Shown: positions 1 through 9,333 of the stretch, piece by piece
Layout: each line of letters opens with the position of its first letter
Position numbering within the stretch: the stretch's first letter is position 1
From: Candidatus Tokpelaia sp.
GTDB lineage: Bacteria > Pseudomonadota > Alphaproteobacteria > Rhizobiales > Rhizobiaceae
Direction: 5' to 3'
Length of the DNA stretch: 64,000 nt
NCBI RefSeq assembly: GCF_008636115.1
Contig: NZ_QLZD01000033.1
Coordinates: 186,001-250,000, forward strand
Notes under the pieces: model-generated
The model's input: the letters and a program-made list of their open reading frames with translations, nothing else
Told to the model about the DNA's origin: nothing
Database searches by the model: none
Translations under genes and position numbers: made by a program

Positions 1-317
1 GGGCAGCCGGCACAGGCAGTTCTCTGGCGGCTCCTGTTTTTGGCGAATTTATGTCGCATGCTATGGTCGGCAAGCCTGATGTCCCGTTTAAAATGCCGGA
101 AGGCATGATACAAATAGCGATTGACCGCAAGACCGGTATGCGCGCTTCTGCCGGCAATGCCAATGCTTTTGTCGAAGCATTCAAACCCGGAACAGGGCCG
201 GCTGATGTTTATCAGGTTATCGGTGCGACCGAATCCTTCAGGGAAGGGGTAAAAGTGCCGCTGAAATCGCCGCAGGTTAATCAGGCTATTCAAAGCGGTG
301 CCGGCGGTTTATATTGA
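1..317 (+). CDS. C-terminal end of a class A penicillin-binding protein (PBP1A), partial
   Basis: This is the tail of a bifunctional peptidoglycan glycosyltransferase/transpeptidase that builds cell wall in the periplasm. The reading frame is open from the window edge: codons from position 3 read AAGTGSSLAAPVFGEF and continue into the visible tail, so the gene begins outside the window. The TGSSLAAPVF...FM stretch, followed by a KPDVPFKMPEG segment and IDRKTGMRAS, is the typical end of the PBP1A transpeptidase domain and the loop after it. Only about 104 residues are present, and the catalytic serine and KTG motif lie upstream. A gene for PBP1A directly before prfB is the usual order in Rhizobiales (from memory), which supports the call. 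Confidence 0.85.
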   Translation, partial: AAGTGSSLAAPVFGEFMSHAMVGKPDVPFKMPEGMIQIAIDRKTGMRASAGNANAFVEAFKPGTGPADVYQVIGATESFREGVKVPLKSPQVNQAIQSGAGGLY

Positions 318-403
318 TAAAAGCTGTTGCATTGTGAGGAAATTTTTCCGGTCTTTTCGGCGGAAAGATCGGCTCGATTTGTCAAGACAGGGAGTTATGC
401 TGC

Positions 404-1532
404 GTGCGTGCGGAAACAGAAAATCTGGCTAATGAAATCAGGCAGGCAATAGCTCTGCTGAGGAGGCATCTTTGACTGGGATCAAACCCTGAAGCGACTT
501 GATTATCTCAATCAATGTGCTGAAGATGCTGATTTGTGGAATGATATTGAGCGCGCGCAAAATTTGATGCGTGAGCGCCAGTTTCTCGATGATTCGGTTG
601 CTGCCATTAACCGTTTTTCTCAAACTCTTGATGATTGCCTGGGATTGATTGCGCTGGGAGAAGAAGAAGGCGATAAGGCAATTATAGCAGAAGCGGAAGC
701 AAGCCTCACTGAGCTTCGGCATGAGCTGGACAAGCGGCAAATTGCCATGCTGCTGGCCGGCGAGGCAGACGGTAATGATACTTATCTGGAAGTCCATGCC
801 GGCGCCGGTGGCACAGAAAGCCAGGACTGGGCTGCCATGCTGCTGCGCATGTATATACGCTGGGCAGAAGGGCACGGCCGCAAAACAGAAGTGCTGGAAG
901 TGCATGACGGCGAAGAAGCAGGGATAAAATCCGCCACTATTCTGGTGAAAGGCGCTGATAGTTATGGCTGGCTGAAAACGGAATCCGGCGTGCATAGGCT
1001 GGTGCGTATTTCACCTTTTGATGCCAATGCGCGCCGCCATACTTCTTTTGCCAGTATCTGGGTTTATCCCGTTATTGACGATACTATTGCCGTTGATGTG
1101 ACCGAGGCCGATGTGCGGATTGATACTTATCGCGCTTCCGGCGCCGGCGGACAGCATATTAATACAACAGATTCAGCCGTGCGTATCACCCATATAAAAA
1201 CCGGCATTGTTGTGCAGTGTCAGGCTGAGCGGTCGCAGCATAAAAACCGCGCTGCCGCCTGGGCCATGTTGCGCGCCCGCCTTTATGAAGAAGAATTGAA
1301 AAAGCGTGAAGCGGCAGCGCAGGAAACGCAGGATTCCAAAACCGATATTGGCTGGGGGCACCAAATTCGCTCTTATGTCCTGCAGCCTTATCAGCTGGTG
1401 AAGGATTTGCGCACCGGGATCGAGAGCACTGATCCGCAGGCTGTGCTGGACGGTGAGCTGGATCGGTTTATGGAGGCCGCACTGGCGCAGAAAATAGAAG
1501 GCAGCAAACAAAATATTGAGGATATAGAATAA
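404..1532 (+). CDS. prfB: Peptide chain release factor 2, expressed by programmed +1 frameshift
   Basis: RF2 recognises UAA and UGA stop codons and triggers release of the peptide from the ribosome. The first 23 codons run from a GTG at 404 (MRAETENLAN...LLRRHL) and end at an in-frame TGA at 473-475; a +1 shift to frame GAC at 474 gives DWDQTLKRLDYL and the rest of the protein, 375 residues in all. The stop-codon recognition motif SPF is at about residue 203 and the peptidyl-hydrolysis motif GGQ at about 248-250, matching E. coli RF2. A GGGAG ribosome-binding site lies at 391-394 and just before. Annotators that do not handle the shift would start the gene at the later ATG at 534. Rising RF2 would terminate at the TGA and lower its own synthesis. 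Confidence 0.95.
461..476 (+). promoter_or_regulatory. prfB: RF2 programmed +1 frameshift site (SD-like AGGAGG, then CTT TGA C)
   Basis: The bases AGGAGG at 461-466, then CAT, then CTTTGAC at 470-476, reproduce the classic RF2 recoding signal. An internal Shine-Dalgarno sequence sits three bases before the slippery CTT codon, which is followed by the UGA that RF2 itself reads. Slow termination at UGA followed by C lets the CTT-decoding tRNA slip to TTT. The protein sequence is continuous with the RF2 family only when the T at 473 is skipped. Confidence 0.93.
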
Positions 1533-1557
1533 AGACCTTCGAACTGCCGGATACGGC

Positions 1558-1589
1558 TCCTGCCTGTGGCTTTAGCGCGACAGGCAGGA
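1558..1589. terminator. Hairpin between convergent prfB and bcp
   Basis: A perfect 10-bp inverted repeat (TCCTGCCTGT at 1558-1567, ACAGGCAGGA at 1580-1589) with a 12-base loop sits in the short gap between two convergent genes. There is no strong T run on either side, so it may act as a bidirectional terminator or only as an mRNA 3' end stabiliser. Confidence 0.5.
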
Positions 1590-1598
1590 AATGCTGTC

Positions 1599-2075
1599 TT
1601 AGGCTTTTACCAGAGTTTCGGCTGCGGTTAAAACGGCTTGCGCGTGGCCGGGGACTGTTACTTTCTCCCATAATTCGGCAATTTTGCCGGTAGAATCCAG
1701 CAGAAAAGTGCTGCGCTCCACCCCCATATATTTGCGGCCATACATGCTTTTTTCTACCCAGACACCGTAAAGATTGGCAATTTTCTTTTCTTCATCAGCC
1801 AAAAGTGTAACTGTCAGGCTATATTTATCGCGGAATTTTTGATGTTTTGCGGCAGAATCCGGCGAAATGCCGATAAGCGTAACACCAAGAACATCAAATT
1901 GCGGTTTTAATTCAGTAAATTGTATTGCTTCTGCGGTGCAGCCGCTTGTATCGTCTTTGGGGTAAAAATATAAAACTACCGGCTGGCCGCGCAAAGCCGA
2001 TAATGTCACTTTTTCATTATTTTCACTGGCTAAGGTAAAATCGGGTGCTATATCACCTTTTTGCAAATTTGTCAT
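1599..2075 (-). CDS. bcp: Thioredoxin-dependent peroxiredoxin, BCP/PrxQ family
   Basis: Reduces peroxides and alkyl hydroperoxides in the cytoplasm, using thioredoxin. The start chosen is the ATG at 2075 (MTNLQKGDIAPDF), giving 158 residues, the normal size for the family; a longer in-frame start would add 22 unlike residues. The AhpC/TSA fold is visible: GDIAPDFTL, VLYFYPKDDTSGCTAEA with the peroxidatic Cys at residue 46, and the late RSTFLLD segment. The resolving Cys that PrxQ enzymes usually carry five residues later is Ile/Ala-type here and no second Cys exists in the chain, so it should work as a one-Cys enzyme. Convergent with prfB. Confidence 0.93.
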   Translation of the reverse strand: MTNLQKGDIAPDFTLASENNEKVTLSALRGQPVVLYFYPKDDTSGCTAEAIQFTELKPQFDVLGVTLIGISPDSAAKHQKFRDKYSLTVTLLADEEKKIANLYGVWVEKSMYGRKYMGVERSTFLLDSTGKIAELWEKVTVPGHAQAVLTAAETLVKA

Positions 2076-2197
2076 GAACCGGCCTTTCTCTATTATAAAT
2101 TGCTTGCATATTGGTTTAAGGCATAATAAATGCCGCAACACGGCTTAACAATTGTTTTTGTCAAATTTTATTACTAATTGCCGGAGGAATTTTATCC

Positions 2198-5100
2198 TTG
2201 CCAAATGAGCAGAATGAAACCAAAACTCCGACAGAGGCTGCGGATAACAGGCAAAAAACGGTCAAGCGGAAAACCCGCTCAAGGCTGAAGCGGTTTTTTT
2301 ACGCTATTATCCTTATTATCATAGGGCTTGCTGCCGGTTTTGCCTTTATGGTGAAATCAGATCTCGCCGGTGATTTTCTTGATGGCAAAGTGCAGGCAGC
2401 TTTACGAAAAAAAATCGGCGCTTTTGCCGATATAAATATTGCCGATGTCGGCCTTTCTCTGGATAAAAATTATCACATTGCCCTGGAAATGAAAAATACG
2501 CCGATCACACCCCATGACAGTAATATTGAGTTAAGCCGGCTGGGGCGGTTGCGCTTCGGCCTGGCCACCATGCCGCTATTGCGGCGGCAGGTTCAGCCGA
2601 TTCAGTTGGAGGCTGATAAGGCCGCTGTGCTTGTTCATAAAGCGGATAATCAGCAAAACCTGTTTGCTGCTTTGCCGCAAGATGACCGGCAGCGCGTTGA
2701 TTTTGATGCGGTGGCAGAGCTTGCTTTCCGGTCACTGGAACAGATGATTGGAAAAATTGATGCGACAAAAATCAATATTTTTCATTTCAGTAATATTGAT
2801 TTTACTATTTCCGGCCCGCAAAATGAGCAGAAATTCTCGGTTCAATATTTTCGGCTGCGGCGGTTGCGTGACTCCGTGGATATTGAAGCCAAAATTTCAT
2901 GGCTGGGGCAGCTTGTCGGCTTTAGTGCTTCTGCTGCTGTCGATAAAGACGGGCGGGTGCAAAATTTTGCTGCCGCGGCCGATAATCTGCCTCTCCGCTT
3001 TGGTGCGGCCGATAATGAGACGCCTTATCTTGCTCATGGCCGCACCAGAAGCAGTTTTTTCCGCCTGAGAGGCGCGGCCAATGTCACTATAAGCGGTGCA
3101 ATAGCAGCAAACGGCAAAAAAACATTATCGGCCACAACAGATTTCATCAATACGCATAGCGATATTGCCGTTGAAACCGGCATTGTGACCAAATTTACTT
3201 TTGCCGCCGGCTATGAGCAGGGCAGCGGGCAAATTATGGTGCAGCCTTCTGTCTTTGCCATAGGCGGGCTGGAAATTCCTTTTAGCGGTCAATTCGGTTA
3301 TTTGCCGGCGGCCGGGGTGGCGACTGAGGCGAATCAGGCAGCACCCGTTGCCGCGAATATAGGCAATGGCCAATATGGTTTCAGACTGAAAGCTGAAAAG
3401 GCACTTTCTTCGCCGGCAGATTCACCGGCCGAGGCTCTGCCTTTTAATCTGGAAACAGGCGGCCGCTTTTTAGCATTGGAAAAAAAGCTTAATCTGGATA
3501 ATATTGCCTTAAAAACGGCAGAGGCCGCCTTGCTTGGCAATGGCAGCCTGCGTTTTGGTGAGCAAGGCTCTCCGGAAACGATTTTTATTTTGCACACAGC
3601 CAATATGCCGGTCGATGAAGCCAAACAATTATGGCCGATAAATGTTGCGCGCTCCGGGCGAGCTTGGGTATTATCGCATATTTTCGGCGGCAATTTAACC
3701 AAAATGCAAATAGAAATTGCGCTGCCTGAAGGTTTTTATCAGAAAGGCAAGCTGCCGCCACTAATAACGGCAAAAGAATTGCGCCTGACTACCGGTATTG
3801 AAAATACGCGCACGGATCTTGTCGGCACTTTGCCGCCGCTGCGTGAAGCCTATGGGCAGGTTCAGGTTACAGGCAGAAATACTACTGTCAATTTGACCAA
3901 AGCTCTTGCCTATGTTGAAGATGGGCAGAAAATTAATGTCGCCAATGGGCAAATGACCTTTATCTGGAAGCCGGGCGCGCCGCTTTGGGCCGATATGACA
4001 ATGAATATTGGCGGCACTATTGGCGCTATGGGCAAATTGCTGGAATGTCAGCCGGTTAATGCCGCGCAAAAAGTGCCCTTTAATATGCAGACAGCTAAAG
4101 GAGAGCTGCAAACCGTTTTAAAAATGGGTTTTCCTTTGCACAAACAGGCGGATTATGCGCGGGCTGTTATCTGGAAGACAGATATTCGTTTTCGCAATTT
4201 TTCTTTGGGCGAGCCTTTTCGCGGCACTATGCAAATTGCTAATGCCAATGGCCGAGCACAAATTGACGAGAGGCTGGTGCAAATTGATGGCGATACAATA
4301 TTAAACGGCCTGCCGGCGACCATATCCATACGCTATCCGCTAGGCGGCAGCGCTCAGGCCGGCAAGGCGGCGAATGAAATTATCACAAAAAAAGAGCAGG
4401 TTGCTTTCCATTTTGACGATAAATTGCGGCATAAATTATTCCCGGCTCTGGATATTTTCCTGCAGGGTGCCATTACCGCCAATGTCGGAGAAGAACAGGC
4501 GGGGAAGCGGCATGCCAGCGTTGATTTAACGCCGGCTATTGTGCAAATTCCGTGGATAGGCTGGAAAAAAGGCAGCGGCATTGCCGCCAAAGCGGAGATG
4601 AGCCTGCCGGCCGACGGCAGCCTGAAAAATATGGATATTAATGACTTTGTCTTAAGCGGATCGAGCTTCCAGCTTAGCGGCAAAATCAAAATTCGCGATG
4701 GCGAATTTATAGCGGCGGATTTTGATAAATTTGATCTTAATCGCACCGATCGGCTGGCGCTTTCTATAGTGCGTATCGGCAAGACGTATCAGGTCAAGAT
4801 CAATGGTTCGTCTTTTGATCTGCGCGCTATTGTCAAAAGCCTGGCGGAAAGCACGGCGACTAACAATACTAACGGCCTTGGCGTGGCTTTAACCGGCACT
4901 TTGGATAATGCGCAAGGCTTTTACGGTGAAAATCTACGCAGTTTCCGGGTTATTTATAATCATAGCAGCACCGGAGACGATAATATTATGGTCAATGCCG
5001 TGAGCAAAACGCAAGCACCGTTAAAAGCGCAGCTTTCCAAACAAAAAGGCTTGCAGCGCATTAGTGTCAGCAGTGATGATGCCGGAGCCTTTCTGCGTTT

Positions 5101-5647
5101 TATGAATTATTATGACAAAGTGCAGGGCGGAAAACTGGAAAGCAAGCTGCAATCCGGCGCGGGCAATGTGTTAAACGGCTCGATGCATATGCGCGATTTT
5201 GCTATTGTCAATGAGCCGAAACTGGCGGCGCTGGTTTCAGCCGATAAAAGTAAAAAAGGTAAAAAAAGCCGAGGAGGCAGCACCTCTCTGGCGATTGAGC
5301 AGGCTTATGGCCGCCTGACTAAAGGGCCCAATTATCTGACTATTGATAATGGGGTGATTCGCGGGGCGAGCCTGGGTGCCACTTTTCAGGGCGTTGTTTA
5401 TGATGCCGGCGGCAATATTGCCGTGACCGGCACTTATATGCCTGCTTATAGCGTTAATCGCCTTTTTGGCGATGTGCCGCTTTTAGGCTCAGTATTGGGC
5501 AATGGCCGCGACAAAGGGCTTATCGGCATAACTTTCAAGGTAGAAGGCAAATTCAAATCGCCGAAAATTATTGTCAATCCGGTCTCTGCCCTGGCGCCGG
5601 GTATTTTGCGTTCTATTTTTGAATTCAAGCAGCAGGCAAAACCGTGA
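2198..5647 (+). CDS. Large inner-membrane-anchored AsmA-like/DUF3971 protein (YhdP-type)
   Basis: 1149 residues, starting at TTG 2198 with GGAGG at 2183-2187. A Lys/Arg-rich N-terminus is followed by one membrane segment at about residues 34-54 (FFYAIILIIIGLAAGFAF), then a very long beta-rich periplasmic domain ending near PKIIVNPVSALAPGILR. That ending and the size match the DUF3971/AsmA-like C-terminal family, which includes YhdP; relatives form hydrophobic grooves thought to carry phospholipid between the membranes. Position between bcp and tyrS agrees with Rhizobiales order. The lipid-transport role is known only for relatives. The segment GKKSRGGS near residue 1025 is a charged insertion of unknown meaning. 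Confidence 0.82.
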   Translation: MPNEQNETKTPTEAADNRQKTVKRKTRSRLKRFFYAIILIIIGLAAGFAFMVKSDLAGDFLDGKVQAALRKKIGAFADINIADVGLSLDKNYHIALEMKNTPITPHDSNIELSRLGRLRFGLATMPLLRRQVQPIQLEADKAAVLVHKADNQQNLFAALPQDDRQRVDFDAVAELAFRSLEQMIGKIDATKINIFHFSNIDFTISGPQNEQKFSVQYFRLRRLRDSVDIEAKISWLGQLVGFSASAAVDKDGRVQNFAAAADNLPLRFGAADNETPYLAHGRTRSSFFRLRGAANVTISGAIAANGKKTLSATTDFINTHSDIAVETGIVTKFTFAAGYEQGSGQIMVQPSVFAIGGLEIPFSGQFGYLPAAGVATEANQAAPVAANIGNGQYGFRLKAEKALSSPADSPAEALPFNLETGGRFLALEKKLNLDNIALKTAEAALLGNGSLRFGEQGSPETIFILHTANMPVDEAKQLWPINVARSGRAWVLSHIFGGNLTKMQIEIALPEGFYQKGKLPPLITAKELRLTTGIENTRTDLVGTLPPLREAYGQVQVTGRNTTVNLTKALAYVEDGQKINVANGQMTFIWKPGAPLWADMTMNIGGTIGAMGKLLECQPVNAAQKVPFNMQTAKGELQTVLKMGFPLHKQADYARAVIWKTDIRFRNFSLGEPFRGTMQIANANGRAQIDERLVQIDGDTILNGLPATISIRYPLGGSAQAGKAANEIITKKEQVAFHFDDKLRHKLFPALDIFLQGAITANVGEEQAGKRHASVDLTPAIVQIPWIGWKKGSGIAAKAEMSLPADGSLKNMDINDFVLSGSSFQLSGKIKIRDGEFIAADFDKFDLNRTDRLALSIVRIGKTYQVKINGSSFDLRAIVKSLAESTATNNTNGLGVALTGTLDNAQGFYGENLRSFRVIYNHSSTGDDNIMVNAVSKTQAPLKAQLSKQKGLQRISVSSDDAGAFLRFMNYYDKVQGGKLESKLQSGAGNVLNGSMHMRDFAIVNEPKLAALVSADKSKKGKKSRGGSTSLAIEQAYGRLTKGPNYLTIDNGVIRGASLGATFQGVVYDAGGNIAVTGTYMPAYSVNRLFGDVPLLGSVLGNGRDKGLIGITFKVEGKFKSPKIIVNPVSALAPGILRSIFEFKQQAKP

Positions 5648-5865
5648 AGGACACCCTGATGCGCGCCCAGACTGCCGGCAGAATTGGGTTTCATACAGCC
5701 ACTGGGAAAGGCAGCCTGACCCAATTATTGTGCCAGGCATTGAGGATAATCAGGCGGAACAAAGCGCAACAAAAACACCGCCCGGCGGCGAAGCTCTCTT
5801 CGGCCGGTAGTTAAGCTGCAACCAGCCCGATAGCGCGATTTCTGCGGAGTGAAAACCTGCCGGAT

Positions 5866-7122
5866 TCAGGCAATTTTTATCAGCACATGCTTTTTGCGGC
5901 CAAAAGAAAGCTTGATAATATTATTATCGGCTTCCGCTATAGTGATATTTTGTGTCTCATCAGTCGCTGTTTTATCATTTATCCTGATAGCGCCGCCTTG
6001 AATATGACGGCGCGCTTCGCCATTGGATTTAGCCAGACCGGCTTTTACCAATAAAGTGAGCAGCCCTATACCCTGGTCAAATTCGGCGGCGGGCAGGGTA
6101 ATTTGCGGCAAATCTTTACCCAGGCTGCCTTCTTCAAAAACCTTGCGCGCCGTTTCTGCGGCGTTTTCCGCCGCCTTACGGCCATGCAGCAAAGCTGTTA
6201 CTTCTGTCGCCAAAATCTTTTTTACTTCATTGATTTCGGTGTCCTTCACTTTGGCCAGACGGGCAATCTCGGCCAAAGGCAAAATTGTATAAAGCTTGAG
6301 AAAGCGAATAATATCGGCATCTTCGCAATTACGCCAGAATTGCCAGAATTGATAAGGGCTGAGCCAATCGGCATTCAGCCAGACAGCGCCGCCCAGCGAT
6401 TTGCCCATTTTCTGGCCGGAAGCGGTGGTTAAAAGCGGTGAGGTTAAAGCGTAAAGCTGTTTTGTCCCCAGCCTGTGGCCAAGATCAATGCCGTTAATAA
6501 TATTGCCCCATTGGTCTGAGCCGCCCATTTGCAGGCGCACATTGTAAGTCTTGTGCAGCTCGACAAAATCATAAGCCTGCAAAATCATATAATTAAATTC
6601 AAGAAAAGAAAGCGATTGCTCACGCTCCAGCCGCAATTTTACCGAGTCGAAAGACAGCATGCGATTAACAGAAAAATGCCGGCCAATATCGCGCAAAAAT
6701 TGCAGATAATCAATATTGCGCAGCCAATCGGCATTGTTCAGCAACAAGGCTTTATTTTTATCGCCGCTTTTGCCAAATTGCAGGTAATGAGCAAAAACCT
6801 GGCGGATACCGGCAATATTGGCGGCAATATTATCTTCTGCCAGCAGCAGCCTTGCTTCATCTTTAAAGGAAGGATCGCCGACAAGCCCGGTACCGCCGCC
6901 CATAAGCGCAATCGGCCTGTGGCCGGTTTGCTGTAGCCAATAAAGCATCATAATCTGAATAAGGCTGCCGACATGCAGGCTGGCGGCAGTCGGATCAAAA
7001 CCAATATAAGCGCTGACAGAATTTTTGGCCATCAGCGCGTCCAGCCCTTCAGCGTCAGATAATTGGTGGATAAAGCCGCGCTCGCTCATAATATTAAGAA
7101 ACTCAGACTTATAGTGAGACAT
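5866..7122 (-). CDS. tyrS: Tyrosyl-tRNA synthetase
   Basis: Charges tRNA-Tyr with tyrosine in the cytoplasm. The ATG at 7122 ([12 protein letters not shown]) is preceded by AGGAAG and gives 418 residues, the usual length for the bacterial TyrS1 form. The class I HIGH-like motif is HVGS at residues 50-53 within [12 protein letters not shown], and the KMSKS-like loop reads KMGKS within [22 protein letters not shown] and [11 protein letters not shown] are typical tyrosine-site segments. The C-terminal S4 RNA-binding domain is seen at [17 protein letters not shown]. Divergent from anmK with about 100 bp between start codons, convergent with the AsmA-like gene. Confidence 0.97.
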   Translation of the reverse strand: MSHYKSEFLNIMSERGFIHQLSDAEGLDALMAKNSVSAYIGFDPTAASLHVGSLIQIMMLYWLQQTGHRPIALMGGGTGLVGDPSFKDEARLLLAEDNIAANIAGIRQVFAHYLQFGKSGDKNKALLLNNADWLRNIDYLQFLRDIGRHFSVNRMLSFDSVKLRLEREQSLSFLEFNYMILQAYDFVELHKTYNVRLQMGGSDQWGNIINGIDLGHRLGTKQLYALTSPLLTTASGQKMGKSLGGAVWLNADWLSPYQFWQFWRNCEDADIIRFLKLYTILPLAEIARLAKVKDTEINEVKKILATEVTALLHGRKAAENAAETARKVFEEGSLGKDLPQITLPAAEFDQGIGLLTLLVKAGLAKSNGEARRHIQGGAIRINDKTATDETQNITIAEADNNIIKLSFGRKKHVLIKIA

Positions 7123-7223
7123 TGCTTCTTCCTGTCGCCTGTAAAAGGCTGTAATAGGGGAAATAGGCTCGGCAGCAAGGCCGCCGGCATTATAAATAGC
7201 CTTTAATATTGGGGAAAGCAATT

Positions 7224-8426
7224 ATGGGGCAAATAAAAACCGCAATCGGCCTGATGAGCGGCACTTCTCTTGACGGTATCGATGCCGCTTTGCTGCAAAG
7301 CAACGGGCAGGCTTATGTGACTGCTCTCGGCGCATATCATCGGCCCTATAGCGCCGCTTTCCGGCAAAAATTGCAGCAGGGCCTGAAAATAGCCCAATCT
7401 ATCAGACAGCCTGGCGAGCGCCCGGGATTTTTGCCGCAACTGGAAGAAGAATTGACCTTATATCATGCGCAGGCAGTCGAGGCTTTGCTTCAGCAGCAAA
7501 ACAGGTTCGCCGGCGCCATAGATCTTATCGGCTTTCACGGGCAGACTGTTCTGCACCACCCGCCGGCGGCGACAAACCCGGCCTCCCCCGGCAAAAACCT
7601 GCCGCAAGGCTTTACTGTGCAATTAGGCAATGGCGCTTTACTGGCGCAGCAAACAGGTATTGATACAATCGCCGATATGCGCAGCGCCGATATGCGCGAA
7701 GGCGGCAATGGCGCGCCGCTTATCCCTGTTTATCACCGGGCTTTGGCCGCCAATTTGCAGGAGAAATATCGTTTTCCGCTAATATTTGTCAATATTGGCG
7801 GTATTGCCAACTGCACTTATGTGGCCGAAACGGCAGAAAATTCTGCTGCCGGGCTGGCGGCGCTTGATTGCGGCCCCGGTAATTGTCTGATCGATCAATG
7901 GGCAGAAGCAAAAACAGGGGCGTTTTTTGACAAAAACGGTGAGGCCGGGCAAAAAGGGCAAATTGCGGACTGGCTGGCGCAGGCCTATTGTGCTTTACCG
8001 GTTTTTCATCAGCAACGCCGTTCTTTTGACCGGGCAGATTTCCCGCCTTTGCCGGATTTTCTGTCACTTTATCCTGATAAATCTGTTACTTATGAAGATG
8101 GCGCGGCGACATTGGCTTTTATCACGGCTCACTGCATTATAACATCATTCCGGCATTTTCCGCAAAAAGCCGGCACGGTTTTTATCAGCGGCGGCGGGGC
8201 GAAAAATGCTGCTATTATGGCTTATTTGCAGCAATCGGGCAGGCAGCAGGGTATAGAAATTCTCTCTGCCGGTCAGGCAGGGCTGGACAGTGATTTTATG
8301 GAAGCGGAGGCCTGGGCCTATCTGGCGGTTCGCTCTTTTTATCATTTACCCTTGACTTACCCGGCAACCACCGGCTGCCAAAAACCGGTCAGCGGCGGTG
8401 TTTTTTACGCAGCGGCCGGCGGATAA
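7224..8426 (+). CDS. anmK: 1,6-anhydro-N-acetylmuramate kinase
   Basis: Phosphorylates and opens 1,6-anhydroMurNAc released during cell-wall turnover, giving MurNAc-6-phosphate for recycling. The ATG at 7224 follows GGGGAAAG; an upstream in-frame TTG at 7209 is less likely. 400 residues. The ATP-binding start IGLMSGTSLDGIDAALL, the catalytic region GFHGQTVLHH, the NIGGIANCTY loop, DCGPGNCLID and the late ISGGGAKN are hallmark AnmK segments. Divergent partner of tyrS, as in Brucella-type genomes. Confidence 0.96.
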   Translation: MGQIKTAIGLMSGTSLDGIDAALLQSNGQAYVTALGAYHRPYSAAFRQKLQQGLKIAQSIRQPGERPGFLPQLEEELTLYHAQAVEALLQQQNRFAGAIDLIGFHGQTVLHHPPAATNPASPGKNLPQGFTVQLGNGALLAQQTGIDTIADMRSADMREGGNGAPLIPVYHRALAANLQEKYRFPLIFVNIGGIANCTYVAETAENSAAGLAALDCGPGNCLIDQWAEAKTGAFFDKNGEAGQKGQIADWLAQAYCALPVFHQQRRSFDRADFPPLPDFLSLYPDKSVTYEDGAATLAFITAHCIITSFRHFPQKAGTVFISGGGAKNAAIMAYLQQSGRQQGIEILSAGQAGLDSDFMEAEAWAYLAVRSFYHLPLTYPATTGCQKPVSGGVFYAAAGG

Positions 8427-8464
8427 GACGGACGGTTCACTATAGCCTGCTCACGGGGCAGCGT

Positions 8465-9139
8465 TTAGCGCAGGAGCAGCGGCCTGTCTGCCGCCGACTT
8501 TGCCTTCAGCCGCTCATCAAGATAAAGGCTGCATTGTGCCGACAATTCTGCCGTTTTGCCGGTGAAAAAATGATTGGCGCCGGCTATGACTTCGCGGGTA
8601 ATGGTAATGCCTTTTTGCATATTTAATTTATCCGCCAGCGCCTGTACATCTTTGACGGGCGCTACTTTATCGGCATCGCCGTGAATAATCAGGCCGGAAG
8701 AGGGGCAGGGCGCCAGAAAGCCGAAATCATAGAGGTTAGGCTGGGGCGCCACGGCAATAAAGCCTTCAATTTCAGGCCGGCGCATCAGCAGTTGCATGCC
8801 GATCCAGGCACCGAAGGAATAACCCGCCACCCAGCAGGATTTGGAATCCGGGTGCAGGCCCTGGATCCAGTCCAGCGCCGCCGCGGCGTCCGATAATTCG
8901 CCCGTGCCATAATCAAATTCCCCCTGACTGCGGCCAATACCGCGAAAATTAAAGCGCAAACTGGTAAAATTGCGTTGCTGAAACAGGTAAAACAGGTCAT
9001 AAACGATTTTATTATTCATATTGCCCTTAAATTGCGGGTGCGGGTGCAAAATAACGGCAATAGGGGCATTTTTTTCGGTTGAAGGCTGATAACGCCCCTC
9101 CAGACGCCCGGACGGGCCGTTAAAAATCACTTCAGGCAT
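8465..9139 (-). CDS. Alpha/beta hydrolase, small serine-hydrolase family
   Basis: 224 residues from the likely ATG at 9139 (MPEVIFNGPSGRLEGRYQP); an in-frame ATG seven codons upstream (9160) is possible. The oxyanion segment ILHPHPQFKGNMNN, the core RFNFRGIGRSQG, the nucleophile elbow GYSFGA, the acid GDADKVAP and the His in GANHFFTG form a full Ser-Asp-His set. This matches the conserved alphaproteobacterial hydrolase encoded divergently from the Fe-S operon. Substrate unknown. A terminator-like hairpin lies in the leader just upstream (9168-9192). Confidence 0.85.
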   Translation of the reverse strand: MPEVIFNGPSGRLEGRYQPSTEKNAPIAVILHPHPQFKGNMNNKIVYDLFYLFQQRNFTSLRFNFRGIGRSQGEFDYGTGELSDAAAALDWIQGLHPDSKSCWVAGYSFGAWIGMQLLMRRPEIEGFIAVAPQPNLYDFGFLAPCPSSGLIIHGDADKVAPVKDVQALADKLNMQKGITITREVIAGANHFFTGKTAELSAQCSLYLDERLKAKSAADRPLLLR

Positions 9140-9163
9140 AATTATCTGCTCCGCATTCAAGAG

Positions 9164-9192
9164 AAAAGGCGCCCGGCTTGACGGCCGGCGCC
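9164..9192 (-). terminator. Terminator-like hairpin in the hydrolase leader (possible attenuator)
   Basis: Read on the minus strand, GGCGCCGGCC, a short loop GTCAA, and GCCGGGCGCC form a GC-rich stem with a one-base bulge, followed immediately by TTTTCTC. It lies between the divergent promoter region and the hydrolase start codon, so it would stop transcription before the gene. That position fits attenuation, but no antiterminator pairing or leader peptide was identified. Confidence 0.4.
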
Positions 9193-9333
9193 AAAAATTT
9201 TAGGATCGCCCGGCCAGTTTTCAGGGCTTTCCACGCCTTAAATAGGCTTTTTTAGGCGCTTATTTCAAGAAAATTACGCAGGAAAAGCGCTTGCTGGCGG
9301 AAATTTTGATTTTTATAAGCTGTTTTGATCGTC

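Noticed and set aside
438-995. 185-codon minus-strand frame
   Set aside because: Antisense to prfB, which is certain from the SPF and GGQ motifs.
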